A stretch of 7,102 nt of DNA from Deinococcus sp. (GCA_028287665.1 JAQBPF010000122.1:1-7102); one strand, 5' to 3'; shown: positions 1 through 6,534, counted from the stretch's first letter. Translations and numbers: made by a program. Notes: generated by a model from the sequence alone, not told the origin.

Positions 1-2
1 GC

Positions 3-776
3 ACCGTCAGGATTGCGGGTGGACAGCTGGTGCATGAACATGCATCCGAAGTTCAACCTCAGCCGACCTTCATCTCGCTGCCCATTCCCCCCGGCAGCGG
101 CGACCTGATCCGGCTGCGGAATGCCACCGTATACCGCAACGGACACGCCGCACTGGGGCCGCTGGACTGGACGTGGCAGGCCGGGCAACACTGGCTGGTG
201 ACGGGCGAAAACGGCAGCGGCAAAAGCACGCTGGCACGGTTGATCGCCGGAGAACTGGGCGCGGCGTTGGGCGGAACGGTGGAACGCCCGTATTTGCAGG
301 CTTTAGGCAAACGCGACCTCCTCAGCACCCGCCGCCGCACCATCGGCCTGATCGGGGCAGAGGTAGGCATCCGCCAGCGCCTAGACTGGACAGGGGCCGA
401 CATTCTGGCAAGCGCGTGGGACGGCACCGAGGGCTTCGCACCCACGCCGACGCCCGCGCAGGCTGGGGCTATGCACGCCCTCGCCGCCCGCCTGCACCTG
501 CAAGACCTGTTGCCCCGCACCGCCGACACGCTCTCGCAGGGGCAGTTGCGCCGCCTGTTGCTGGCCCGCGCCGTGCTGCACGCGCCCAAGCTGCTGATTC
601 TGGATGAAGGGCTGGACTTCCTCGATACGGCGCACCGGGAGCGGTTTCTGGCCCTGCTGCCCGAACTGGCCGCCGCTGGCACGCACCTCATGGTTATTGC
701 CCACCGGGACAGTGACGCGCCGGAGGGAATGACGCATCATTTGCGGCTGGAAGGGCGGCAAGTGGTGAGTGGGTAG
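3..776 (+). CDS. ABC ATPase, C-terminal nucleotide-binding domain; 5' end cut by window edge (probable tandem-domain, ModF/PhrA-like)
   Basis: The visible part is one complete ABC nucleotide-binding domain: Walker A GENGSGKST at 204-230, signature LSQGQ at 531-545, Walker B LLILDEG at 591-611, and the switch histidine in MVIAHRD at 702-704. No membrane segment is present, so it is a soluble ATPase. A GTG at 30 could be read as a start, but the frame has no stop back to base 3. The upstream residues, TVRIAGGQLVHEH, resemble the last strand of a first ABC domain, just as HLRLEGRQVVSG closes the second. I therefore infer a two-domain ATPase of the ModF/PhrA kind, with domain 1 outside the window. 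Family members are annotated as molybdenum-transport or photorepair ATPases, but substrate and partner cannot be told here. The gene converges on the HAD gene at 989. The ABC call is certain; the tandem architecture is likely. Confidence 0.9.
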   Translation, partial: TVRIAGGQLVHEHASEVQPQPTFISLPIPPGSGDLIRLRNATVYRNGHAALGPLDWTWQAGQHWLVTGENGSGKSTLARLIAGELGAALGGTVERPYLQALGKRDLLSTRRRTIGLIGAEVGIRQRLDWTGADILASAWDGTEGFAPTPTPAQAGAMHALAARLHLQDLLPRTADTLSQGQLRRLLLARAVLHAPKLLILDEGLDFLDTAHRERFLALLPELAAAGTHLMVIAHRDSDAPEGMTHHLRLEGRQVVSG

Positions 777-815
777 TGGTCAGTGGGAAAAGATTGGGGG
801 CAATCGCGTTGCTCA

Positions 816-947
816 CTCACCCCCTCTGCTGCGCAGCTCTGCGAGTCCCAACCTCCCCCCTCAAGGGTGAGGAGCACAAAGCCAACGGGTCTGGCTGTTG
901 CCCTCTACCCTTGTGGGAGAGGGGCGCTGCACAGCAGCGGGGTGAGG
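816..947. repeat. Dispersed hairpin repeat element in convergent intergenic gap
   Basis: The ends are inverted copies of each other: CTCACCCCCTCTGCTGCGCAGC at 816-837 (split here by describing it as CTCACCCC plus a GCTGCGCAGC palindrome at 828-837) pairs imperfectly with GCTGCACAGC...GGGGTGAG at 926-946. Inner arms also pair around CAAGGGT (862-868) and ACCCTTG (907-913). The whole element could fold into a long stem. It has no open reading frame that looks coding. A related copy with the shared 13-mer GCAGCTCTGCGAG (833-845) lies near 6950-7017. It sits between two genes that end facing each other, so it may also act as a two-way transcription stop, but this is inferred. The element resembles the small palindromic repeats scattered through many bacterial genomes. 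Confidence 0.7.
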
Positions 948-988
948 GGGCCACGGAGAAGCGAACTCGCCCAAAACCTTTCACCCAC

Positions 989-1825
989 TTACCGCCCCTC
1001 AATCCTCTCTGCCAACCCATTCAAATACTCCGCCAGCGCCAAGTGATTCGGCAATTGCTGATGCGCGTACTGGGCCAACAGAGGCAGCGTGCCCACCTGC
1101 ACGGCGTGTCCGGCCACTTCCAGCATGGCCTGATCGTTGTCGCTGTCGCCAAAGGCAATCGTGTGGTCTAGCGGGATATTCAGCGCCTCCGCGATCAGGG
1201 TCAGGGCCGCGCCCTTGTGTGCCCCGTCAGGCGTCACAGTCAGAAAATGGGGGTAGGGCGGCTGCGCTCCGGTCAGCACCAGATGGGGATGAGACTGGCG
1301 CAGGCGGCCCGCGAAATCGGCCACGCCGGGATGATAAAAGCCTACCTTCTGAATGTCTTCGCTGGGCGCTTCCGAAATCGGCTTGTGCGTGCGGAGCAGC
1401 ATCCACGGCTCTGGCTGCATCCCTTCCGGAATATCTACGTAGATGCAGTCGGCGGCAAACAGCACCATCCGGGCGTCGTCGAGTTCATGCGCCAGCACCG
1501 CCTCTAAATCCCCCGGCCCGAAACGCGATTCCTGATGCAGTGTGCCGCCAATTTCGATGCGTCCGCCATTGTGGGTGGCGACGGCGTCGGGCTGCACGGC
1601 CTCCCGCACGGCGTCGGGGGGCAGGTCGCGGCCAGTGATGATGGCCACCTGCACGCCCAGGGCCTTCAGGCGGACCACAGCCTCCGCCGTCGCCGCCGGA
1701 ATGTCCCGCGCTCCTTCGGCAATCAGCGTGCCGTCCAGATCGAAGGCCACCAGCAAGGGGAGCGTAGCGGGGGGCTGTGCTGAGGGGGGCTGGACGGCAA
1801 GATCGGCAGGCGGGCGGCGAGTCAC
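989..1825 (-). CDS. HAD superfamily hydrolase, Cof-like (subclass IIB) phosphatase
   Basis: A predicted magnesium-dependent phosphohydrolase. With the GTG at 1825 as start it is about 278 residues, normal for Cof-type HAD proteins. All four HAD motifs are visible: DLDGT with nucleophile Asp29 and acid Asp31, Thr64 in IITGR, Lys204 in HKGAA, and GDSDND at about 226-231. The cap inserted between motifs II and III gives the IIB type, whose members dephosphorylate sugar phosphates and related small metabolites; the substrate here is unknown. The start is uncertain. No Shine-Dalgarno is seen before GTG 1825, but TACCCT lies six bases upstream at 1837-1832, which would suit a leaderless transcript. 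A TTG or GTG close to the first strand (about 1754-1760) would trim the Pro-rich N-terminus. The frame is open much further upstream, to 2275. It is divergent from the operon at 2317. Confidence 0.88.
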   Translation of the reverse strand: MTRRPPADLAVQPPSAQPPATLPLLVAFDLDGTLIAEGARDIPAATAEAVVRLKALGVQVAIITGRDLPPDAVREAVQPDAVATHNGGRIEIGGTLHQESRFGPGDLEAVLAHELDDARMVLFAADCIYVDIPEGMQPEPWMLLRTHKPISEAPSEDIQKVGFYHPGVADFAGRLRQSHPHLVLTGAQPPYPHFLTVTPDGAHKGAALTLIAEALNIPLDHTIAFGDSDNDQAMLEVAGHAVQVGTLPLLAQYAHQQLPNHLALAEYLNGLAERIEGR

Positions 1826-2239
1826 CTGGGTAGGGTAGCAGGCAGAGGGGCGGAGACAGGTCAGCCTGAAGCTTTGCCCCAGGTTTTGACCGACCTTCTC
1901 TAATGCCCCGCAAATCAGCATTTTGCTCACCAGGAACGCCCGCCCCGCCAATCCAGCCATGCCAGGGTGCAGATCGGCAAATGGGGCCAGTGCAGCGCAG
2001 GCCAGCGCCCACGGCACCAGCCAGGGAAAAGACTTTTTCTGGAAGACTGATTTGGAAGGAGAGGTCACGTCAGGGAATAGAGCAGTGAACTGACCGGGTA
2101 TCTTGCAATGTTGCGGCGCCAGGCCACCCCTACGGAATCGAGCCATCTGAAACAAGAAAAAACCCCGCTCCAAGCAGAAAAAGCTATACCGCGAAACCCG
2201 GCACAGCCCTCCCCTGTCTGCCTCTTGTCTGACTGCCGA

Positions 2240-2268
2240 GTGATGCATTTTTTTTCGTCCGCTATCTT
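2240..2268 (+). promoter_or_regulatory. Weak candidate promoter for the ATP-grasp operon
   Basis: TATCTT at 2263-2268 fits a -10 box. The hexamer 17 bases upstream, GTGATG at 2240-2245, matches only three of six -35 positions. A T8 run lies in the spacer. Transcription would begin near 2275, giving a leader of about 40 bases. It is the only TANNNT hexamer on the plus strand within roughly 200 bases of the start codon, which is the main reason for choosing it. Confidence 0.3.
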
Positions 2269-2301
2269 GGGGCATCTAGTCACAGCGAGGGAAACATCAC
2301 T

Positions 2302-2309
2302 AGAGGAGG
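2302..2309 (+). promoter_or_regulatory. Strong ribosome binding site for the ATP-grasp gene
   Basis: AGAGGAGG ends seven bases before the ATG at 2317. This is a near-perfect Shine-Dalgarno at optimal spacing and fixes the start of the ligase. It is the strongest such site in the window, suggesting that this operon is well translated. Confidence 0.85.
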
Positions 2310-2316
2310 CGGGGAC

Positions 2317-4167
2317 ATGAAGTACGAGCCGGGAGACAGGTTCTTTGACGAGATGTTCACGCCAGATGGGCAGGTTCGCCCGCACTATCAGGGCGTTGAG
2401 GAATACATCAGTGATCTGGGGGTGGCCGAGTTCGAGCGGCGTCACCGCCTGCTGGATCTGGCGTTTCGCAATCAGGGCATCACCTTTACCGTATACGGCG
2501 ACGCTCAGGGCACCGAGCGCACCTTTCCCTTCGATCCCGTGCCGCGCATCATTCCAGCGGGTGAATGGTCGCATGTCGAGGCAGGCCTGACCCAGCGGGT
2601 AAAGGCGCTGAATGCCTTCCTGCGCGACATTTACAGCGACGCTCAGATTCTGGGCGACGGCGTGATGCCCGCCGAACTGGTCTACACCTCCGCCCATTTT
2701 CGGCGCGAGGTCCACGGCGTCAAGGTACCGCAGGGCATCTACACCCACATCGTCGGCACTGACCTGATCCGCAACGAGCAGGGTGAGTATCTGGTATTGG
2801 AAGACAATCTGCGCTCACCCAGCGGCGTGTCGTACCTGCTGGCCAACCGTCAGGCCATGACCCGCATTTACCCCGGCATGTTCGAGGCACAGGGCGTGCG
2901 GCCCGTGCAGCACTACGCCACCGCCCTGCTGGAAGTCTTGCAGTCGGTCAGCCCCCGCGACAACGGTACAGTCGTGGTGCTGACGCCCGGCATGTACAAC
3001 AGTGCGTATTTTGAACACGCCTACCTGGCCCAGCAAATGGGCGTGGAACTGGTGGAAGGCCGCGACCTGTTTGTCGATGCAGGCCGGGTCTGGATGCGCT
3101 CTACGGGCGGGCGCAAGCAGGTAGACGTGATCTACCGCCGTATCGACGACGATTTCCTTGACCCGCTGGCCTTCCGCCGCGACAGCTCTCTGGGCGTGGC
3201 CGGACTGGTGGAGGTTTACCGTCAGGGCCGGGTTGCCATCGCCAACGCCATCGGTACTGGCGTGGCCGACGACAAGGCCGTGTACGCCTACGTGCCCGAC
3301 ATGATCCGCTATTACCTGAACGAAACGCCGCTGCTGAACAATGTGCCCACCTACCTCGGCTGGAATGCCGACCACCTGGAATACATGTTGGCGAATGCCG
3401 GAGACCTGGTATTTAAAGCGGTAGGTGAGGCAGGCGGGTACGGCATGCTGATCGGGCCCTACGCCACCCGTGACGAGATCGACGCCTACTTGGTGAAGGT
3501 GCGTCTGGAGCCGCGTGAATTCATTGCTCAGCCAGTGGTGGGCCTCAGCCGCCACCCCACCTTCTACCCGGACGCCAGCCAGTTCGAGGGCGCCCACATC
3601 GACCTGCGGCCCTACGTGCTGTACGGCACCAAAGACGTGACCATCGTGCCCGGCGGCCTGACCCGTGTGGCCCTGCGGCGCGGCAGTCTGGTGGTCAACA
3701 GTTCTCAGGGGGGCGGCAGTAAGGATACCTGGGTGCTGGATCATGACGGCCCCGCCACGCCGCAGGGCATGAGCCAGATCATGCACGGCGACGGCCAGAC
3801 GACGCAGAACCAGGCCCAGAGCCAGTTTCAGGGCGGCTTCGGTGCGGTTCCGGTGGGCGGCCAGAGCCAATCTCAGAGTCAGTCTCAAACGCAGGGGCAA
3901 GGGCAGAGTCAGAGCCAGGGTCAGCCCAGCTTCAGTCAGGCGCGCGTGCAGGCCAGCGAGGAAGCCCAGATCGAGGCATATGGGCAGAGTCAGAGCCAGA
4001 ATCAATCTCAGAGTCAGGCTCAGAAACGGACTTCGGGGGGCACCCTGCCGCCGCCCGCACCTGAATCGCCGGGGCAGCATTCGTATCAGCAGGAATTGGA
4101 AAAAGACCAACTGGACGGCGATGACCTGAGCCAGAAAACTGATCTGACCGAAGAAGGGGAACGCTGA
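2317..4167 (+). CDS. Circularly permuted ATP-grasp ligase (DUF404/DUF407 type) with a long Gln/Ser-rich C-terminal tail
   Basis: This is a predicted ATP-dependent amide- or peptide-forming ligase in the cytoplasm; its substrate is not established. The family core spans about residues 1-480 and shows the expected conserved blocks: NLRSPSG (164-170), TPGMYN (223-228), VIYRRIDDD (271-279), a glycine-rich GEAGGYGM (370-377), and SSQGGGSKD (462-470) closing the domain. That core matches the usual family length of just under 500. The extra roughly 130 residues, from 485 to 616, are low complexity: 33 Gln by hand count, Gln-Ser alternation at about 516-556 and 556-570, then a Pro-rich patch and an acidic end. 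They carry no Cys and no hydrophobic core and are probably disordered. The start is fixed by a strong Shine-Dalgarno. The stop overlaps the next ATG by one base, so translation is probably coupled to the alpha-E gene. The family call is very firm; the function of the tail is unknown. Confidence 0.95.
   Translation: MKYEPGDRFFDEMFTPDGQVRPHYQGVEEYISDLGVAEFERRHRLLDLAFRNQGITFTVYGDAQGTERTFPFDPVPRIIPAGEWSHVEAGLTQRVKALNAFLRDIYSDAQILGDGVMPAELVYTSAHFRREVHGVKVPQGIYTHIVGTDLIRNEQGEYLVLEDNLRSPSGVSYLLANRQAMTRIYPGMFEAQGVRPVQHYATALLEVLQSVSPRDNGTVVVLTPGMYNSAYFEHAYLAQQMGVELVEGRDLFVDAGRVWMRSTGGRKQVDVIYRRIDDDFLDPLAFRRDSSLGVAGLVEVYRQGRVAIANAIGTGVADDKAVYAYVPDMIRYYLNETPLLNNVPTYLGWNADHLEYMLANAGDLVFKAVGEAGGYGMLIGPYATRDEIDAYLVKVRLEPREFIAQPVVGLSRHPTFYPDASQFEGAHIDLRPYVLYGTKDVTIVPGGLTRVALRRGSLVVNSSQGGGSKDTWVLDHDGPATPQGMSQIMHGDGQTTQNQAQSQFQGGFGAVPVGGQSQSQSQSQTQGQGQSQSQGQPSFSQARVQASEEAQIEAYGQSQSQNQSQSQAQKRTSGGTLPPPAPESPGQHSYQQELEKDQLDGDDLSQKTDLTEEGER
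3862..4023 (+). repeat. Gln-Ser dipeptide repeat tract inside the ATP-grasp gene
   Basis: Two blocks of CAR-WSN type codons encode alternating Gln and Ser (3862-3938 and 3982-4023), separated by a less repetitive stretch. Codons alternate freely among CAG/CAA and AGC/AGT/TCT, so the DNA repeat is imperfect while the peptide repeat is nearly exact. This lies within the coding frame and is not a separate element. Confidence 0.85.
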
Positions 4168-5120
4168 TGCTGCTGCTCTCTCGTTTGGCCGAAAACCTGT
4201 TCTGGATCGGGCGCTACGTGGAACGCGCCGAGAACACGGCCCGGTTGCTGAACGTCAACTATTACGCCACGTTGGAGATGGCAGGCCGCGCCCGCGAATA
4301 CTGGATGCCGCTGCTGGAACTGACGGGCGGCGACGCCGATCTGCGGGCCAAATATGGCCGTGTGGATGCCCGCAGCATCAGTGCGTGGCTGGCCTTTGAC
4401 CGAGACAACCCCGCCAGCATTGCCACCAGCGTGGCCCGCGCCCGCGAGAACGCCCGTGGCCTGCGTGACCGGATTCCCTCAGAAATGTGGGAAGCGCTGA
4501 ACCGCACCTACCTGAACCTGTGCTTTGAGAACGAATCGGTCTTAGACCGCGACGGTCTGTTCGAATACTGCGCCGCCGCCCGAGATGCCAGTCAGTTTTT
4601 CTTCGGGATCGCCTTTGCCACCCTGCCGCGTGATGAGGGTTGGTCGTTTATGCGGGCGGGGCAGATGCTGGAGCGCGGCGACAATACCCTGCGCGTGCTG
4701 CAAAGCCGCTACCGGGGCATAGACGCGCAACCTGTAGCCGACCCCGGCCAGCGGGCCATGCAGGATCAGCGCTGGGTGAGCGTGCTGAAGGGGGCCAGTG
4801 CCTACGAGGCCTACCGCAAGCGCGTTCACAGCGGTATCGATCCCCAGTCTATCGGAGATTTCCTGTTGTTGGACGAGTTTTTCCCGCGCAGCGTGCGCTA
4901 CAGTGCCGAGAATCTGGAAGCCGCGCTGATGCAGATCGAGCGCCACCATCCCGGCGCACATCCCGAAATCCCGCGCCTGTCTCGCTGGCTGGTGGCGAGG
5001 CTGCAATATGCCCGCGTCACCGACATTCTGGAAAAAGACGAACCCTCTCTGGAAGAGTTGCTGGGCGACTTTAACCGGGTGGGCGCGGCCATCAATGCCG
5101 GGTACTTCCAACAGGAATGA
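4167..5120 (+). CDS. Alpha-E domain protein (DUF403 family)
   Basis: The protein is 317 residues, the usual family length, and the alpha-E domain fills it. The N-terminus LLLSRLAENLFWIGRYVERA is the family hallmark. Later conserved blocks include YLNLCFENESV, a GWSFMRAGQMLERGDN stretch and FLLLDEFFPRSVRYS. The family is all-helical with many conserved acidic residues and has no established catalytic activity. It is almost always encoded beside a circularly permuted ATP-grasp ligase and a transglutaminase-like protein, so it probably serves as a partner or carrier in that pathway. No signal peptide or membrane helix is seen. The ATG overlaps the stop of the upstream gene as TGATG, and an AAGGGGA lies about seven bases before it inside the ligase gene, consistent with coupled translation. 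Intact and ordinary for its family. Confidence 0.94.
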   Translation: MLLLSRLAENLFWIGRYVERAENTARLLNVNYYATLEMAGRAREYWMPLLELTGGDADLRAKYGRVDARSISAWLAFDRDNPASIATSVARARENARGLRDRIPSEMWEALNRTYLNLCFENESVLDRDGLFEYCAAARDASQFFFGIAFATLPRDEGWSFMRAGQMLERGDNTLRVLQSRYRGIDAQPVADPGQRAMQDQRWVSVLKGASAYEAYRKRVHSGIDPQSIGDFLLLDEFFPRSVRYSAENLEAALMQIERHHPGAHPEIPRLSRWLVARLQYARVTDILEKDEPSLEELLGDFNRVGAAINAGYFQQE

Positions 5121-5190
5121 ATGGGCCACATGCATGAGCGGGCCAGAAGAATGACCGGAACTGCACTGGTCGGGCGGCCACTCCCCCAAC

Positions 5191-5376
5191 GTGCTGCCCC
5201 CACTGGCCCCACCCATCCGGTTTGGCCTGCGCCCAGACGCATTCCTCTGCCTCTGCCCGCGCTGCGTCGGGGCCACTCGTCTGCCCTACGTGACATTGCG
5301 GTGCGGCGGCGCGTGTCAGACTGCCGCCCGAACGTTCCCCCGCGCCGCCGCCTTTCTGGCCCGGCCCGGAAGCTGA
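5191..5376 (+). CDS. Possible small Cys-rich protein (61 aa), tentative
   Basis: A GTG-initiated frame occupies most of the 266-base gap between the alpha-E and transglutaminase genes and stops 10 bases before the latter's ATG. The middle reads CLCPRC, then about 13 residues later CGGAC, so five Cys sit within 61 residues in a pattern that could bind zinc. By hand count 48 of 61 codons end in G or C, as expected for a real gene here. Against it, there is no Shine-Dalgarno before the GTG, and the frame upstream is closed by a TGA at 5152-5154, so the true start may be missing. I do not recognise a family. It could be a small operon member, a decayed gene or chance in GC-rich DNA. Confidence 0.33.
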   Translation: MLPPLAPPIRFGLRPDAFLCLCPRCVGATRLPYVTLRCGGACQTAARTFPRAAAFLARPGS

Positions 5377-5386
5377 GGCCAGAACC

Positions 5387-6211
5387 ATGCGCTGCGAAAT
5401 AAGGCACACCACCGAATACCACTACCCCGAACCCGCCTGGGATTCGTTTAATCAGGTGCGCCTGCACCCAGCCCGCGAGGTGCGCCAGAGCGTGCGTTCC
5501 TTTCACCTTCAAGTCGAACCCGACGCCGAAATCACGTCCCACAAGGACTATTTCGGGGCCATCGTGCACCATGTGCATGTACACGAACCGCACCGCTACC
5601 TGAAAATAGAGGCGCAGGCCATCGTAGACACCCACGCCGTCACCATGCCTGGGCCCTCGCCCTTCAGCGTGTTGCGTGAGGCGCGGGCCAGGAACACCGA
5701 GTTTCTGGTCGCCAGCCCCCGCGTGCCCAGCGGAGACTGGCCCGAAGTGTTCGGCATCGCCCGTCCCAGCCCTGCCGACGACCTGCCCACCTTCCTGATG
5801 GATCTCACCACCCGCCTGAACCGTCAGTTTTCCTACGACACCAAGGCCACCGCCGTGAATACCCCGCTGGCCGAATTTGCCCAGCACGGGCGCGGCGTGT
5901 GCCAGGACTTCACGCACGCCATGTTGGGCATTACGCGGCAATTGGGCATTCCGTCGCGCTATGTCAGCGGCTACCTGTACAGCGGCGGCGACATGTTGGG
6001 CGCGGAGGCCACCCACGCCTGGGCCGAGTGCCTGATTCCCGAATACGGCTGGCTGGGTTACGATCCCACCAACAACTGTCTGGCGGGCGAAAAGCACATC
6101 AAGATCGGTCACGGGCGCGAATACGGCGACGTTTCTCCGGTGCGCGGCACGTATTTTGGCGGTGGGCGCGGGAAATTGGATGTAGAAGTCAGGGTGTACG
6201 GCGAGCAGTAG
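5387..6211 (+). CDS. Transglutaminase-like Cys protease/transferase family protein with bacterial transglutaminase N-terminal domain
   Basis: A 274-residue protein with two parts. Residues 1 to about 100 form the beta-rich bacterial transglutaminase N-terminal domain, recognisable by its opening TEYHYPEP, NQVRLHP and DYFGAIVHHVHVHEPHRYL. The catalytic domain follows with a complete triad: Cys172 in GRGVCQDFTH, His210 in ATHAWAEC and Asp226 in YDPTNN. Length and motifs are typical of the family. The fold can hydrolyse or transfer amide bonds, and bacterial members in this gene context are thought to process the product of the neighbouring ATP-grasp ligase. No signal peptide is seen, so it is probably cytoplasmic. 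GAGG at 5375-5378 lies eight bases before the ATG and supports the start. It is the last gene of the operon, followed by a hairpin terminator. Confidence 0.94.
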   Translation: MRCEIRHTTEYHYPEPAWDSFNQVRLHPAREVRQSVRSFHLQVEPDAEITSHKDYFGAIVHHVHVHEPHRYLKIEAQAIVDTHAVTMPGPSPFSVLREARARNTEFLVASPRVPSGDWPEVFGIARPSPADDLPTFLMDLTTRLNRQFSYDTKATAVNTPLAEFAQHGRGVCQDFTHAMLGITRQLGIPSRYVSGYLYSGGDMLGAEATHAWAECLIPEYGWLGYDPTNNCLAGEKHIKIGHGREYGDVSPVRGTYFGGGRGKLDVEVRVYGEQ

Positions 6212-6237
6212 TTCTTCTCTTGACCACCCATTTTGAG

Positions 6238-6266
6238 GGGAGCGTGCCCACCGTGACGCTCCCTTT
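6238..6266 (+). terminator. Rho-independent terminator of the ligase/alpha-E/transglutaminase operon
   Basis: GGGAGCGT (6238-6245) pairs perfectly with ACGCTCCC (6256-6263) across a 10-base loop and is followed by TTT and then a T-rich stretch. It begins 26 bases after the transglutaminase stop codon. Confidence 0.8.
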
Positions 6267-6282
6267 AGCTTGCCTTTAATCT
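6253..6282 (+). promoter_or_regulatory. Candidate promoter for the small basic protein
   Basis: GTGACG (6253-6258, four of six -35 positions) and TAATCT (6277-6282) are 18 bases apart. Transcription would start near 6289, about 40 bases before the ATG at 6331. The -35 box lies within the downstream arm of the preceding terminator. Moderate match only. Confidence 0.35.
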
Positions 6283-6330
6283 GAGTCTCCCAGAAGCAAC
6301 TTTCCTGCCCGCTTCCCCGTACCTGGTGGC

Positions 6331-6534
6331 ATGAAAACGTCCCGCTCTAGCAGCAGCCTCAAAAAACTCGCCGTATTCGCGCCTATCGTGCTGGAAATTA
6401 TCAGCATGGTTCGGCGGGGCAAAACTGGGCAGCGCGGCAAGTACAGCAAGGCCCGCAAACGTGACCGCACCCTAGACTTTTTGCTGGCACAGGCCAAAAA
6501 ACGCTTTGGCGCAACGCCCACGCGCCGCCGCTGA
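6331..6534 (+). CDS. Small, highly basic hypothetical protein (67 aa)
   Basis: I do not recognise a family. Hand count gives 11 Arg and 9 Lys against 3 acidic residues. Residues 13-27 form a hydrophobic or amphipathic stretch (LAVFAPIVLEIISMV), followed by a Gly/Arg/Lys-rich linker (RRGKTGQRGKYSKARKR), a short probable helix (LDFLLAQAKKRF) and an Arg-rich end. Such a layout would suit nucleic-acid or membrane-surface binding, but this is a guess. The ATG has no good Shine-Dalgarno; only GGTGG lies immediately before it. The gene stands alone between two terminators, with a candidate promoter upstream and a strong hairpin 15 bases after its stop, which is the best argument that it is a real transcription unit. 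Confidence 0.65.
   Translation: MKTSRSSSSLKKLAVFAPIVLEIISMVRRGKTGQRGKYSKARKRDRTLDFLLAQAKKRFGATPTRRR

Larger units (their letters stand above)
1826..2316. other. Divergent intergenic region, 491 nt
   Basis: It lies between the HAD gene on the minus strand and the ATP-grasp operon on the plus strand. The 3' part holds the probable operon promoter, a run of eight T at 2248-2255 and a strong ribosome binding site at 2302-2309. On the minus strand the HAD frame stays open through most of the region and encodes a hydrophobic stretch at 2029-1970 that could be a membrane helix. I do not annotate it as a gene because no supported start is visible and it would have to be an N-terminal extension of the phosphatase. 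I see no tRNA, convincing riboswitch or long palindromic operator in it. Confidence 0.6.

Noticed and set aside
30..32. GTG as the true start of the ABC ATPase
   Set aside because: The frame is open upstream to the window edge and the preceding residues look like the end of another ABC domain; no Shine-Dalgarno precedes this GTG.
776..1171. Plus-strand open frames across the repeat element and the end of the HAD gene
   Set aside because: They cover a palindromic repeat and the antisense of a real gene; the composition follows the repeat, not a protein.
2100..2316. A radiation/desiccation response motif (17-bp palindrome) upstream of the operon
   Set aside because: I looked for a TTATGTCATTGAC-like palindrome here and saw none.
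3862..4023. CRISPR-like or minisatellite array
   Set aside because: The repetition is a six-base codon pattern inside a coding frame with varying synonymous codons and no spacers.
2815..4110. 431-codon open frame on the minus strand opposite the ATP-grasp gene
   Set aside because: It is a mirror of a strongly supported gene, His/Val/Leu-rich because of complementary codon bias, with no recognisable domain.
5121..5402. 93-codon plus-strand frame starting directly after the alpha-E stop
   Set aside because: Arg/Pro-rich composition typical of a shifted frame in GC-rich DNA, weaker third-position bias than the overlapping 5191 frame, and it runs into the transglutaminase gene.
4898..6112. 404-codon minus-strand open frame opposite the alpha-E and transglutaminase genes
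   Set aside because: It spans two well-supported plus-strand genes and the gap between them and shows no motif; an artefact of high GC content.
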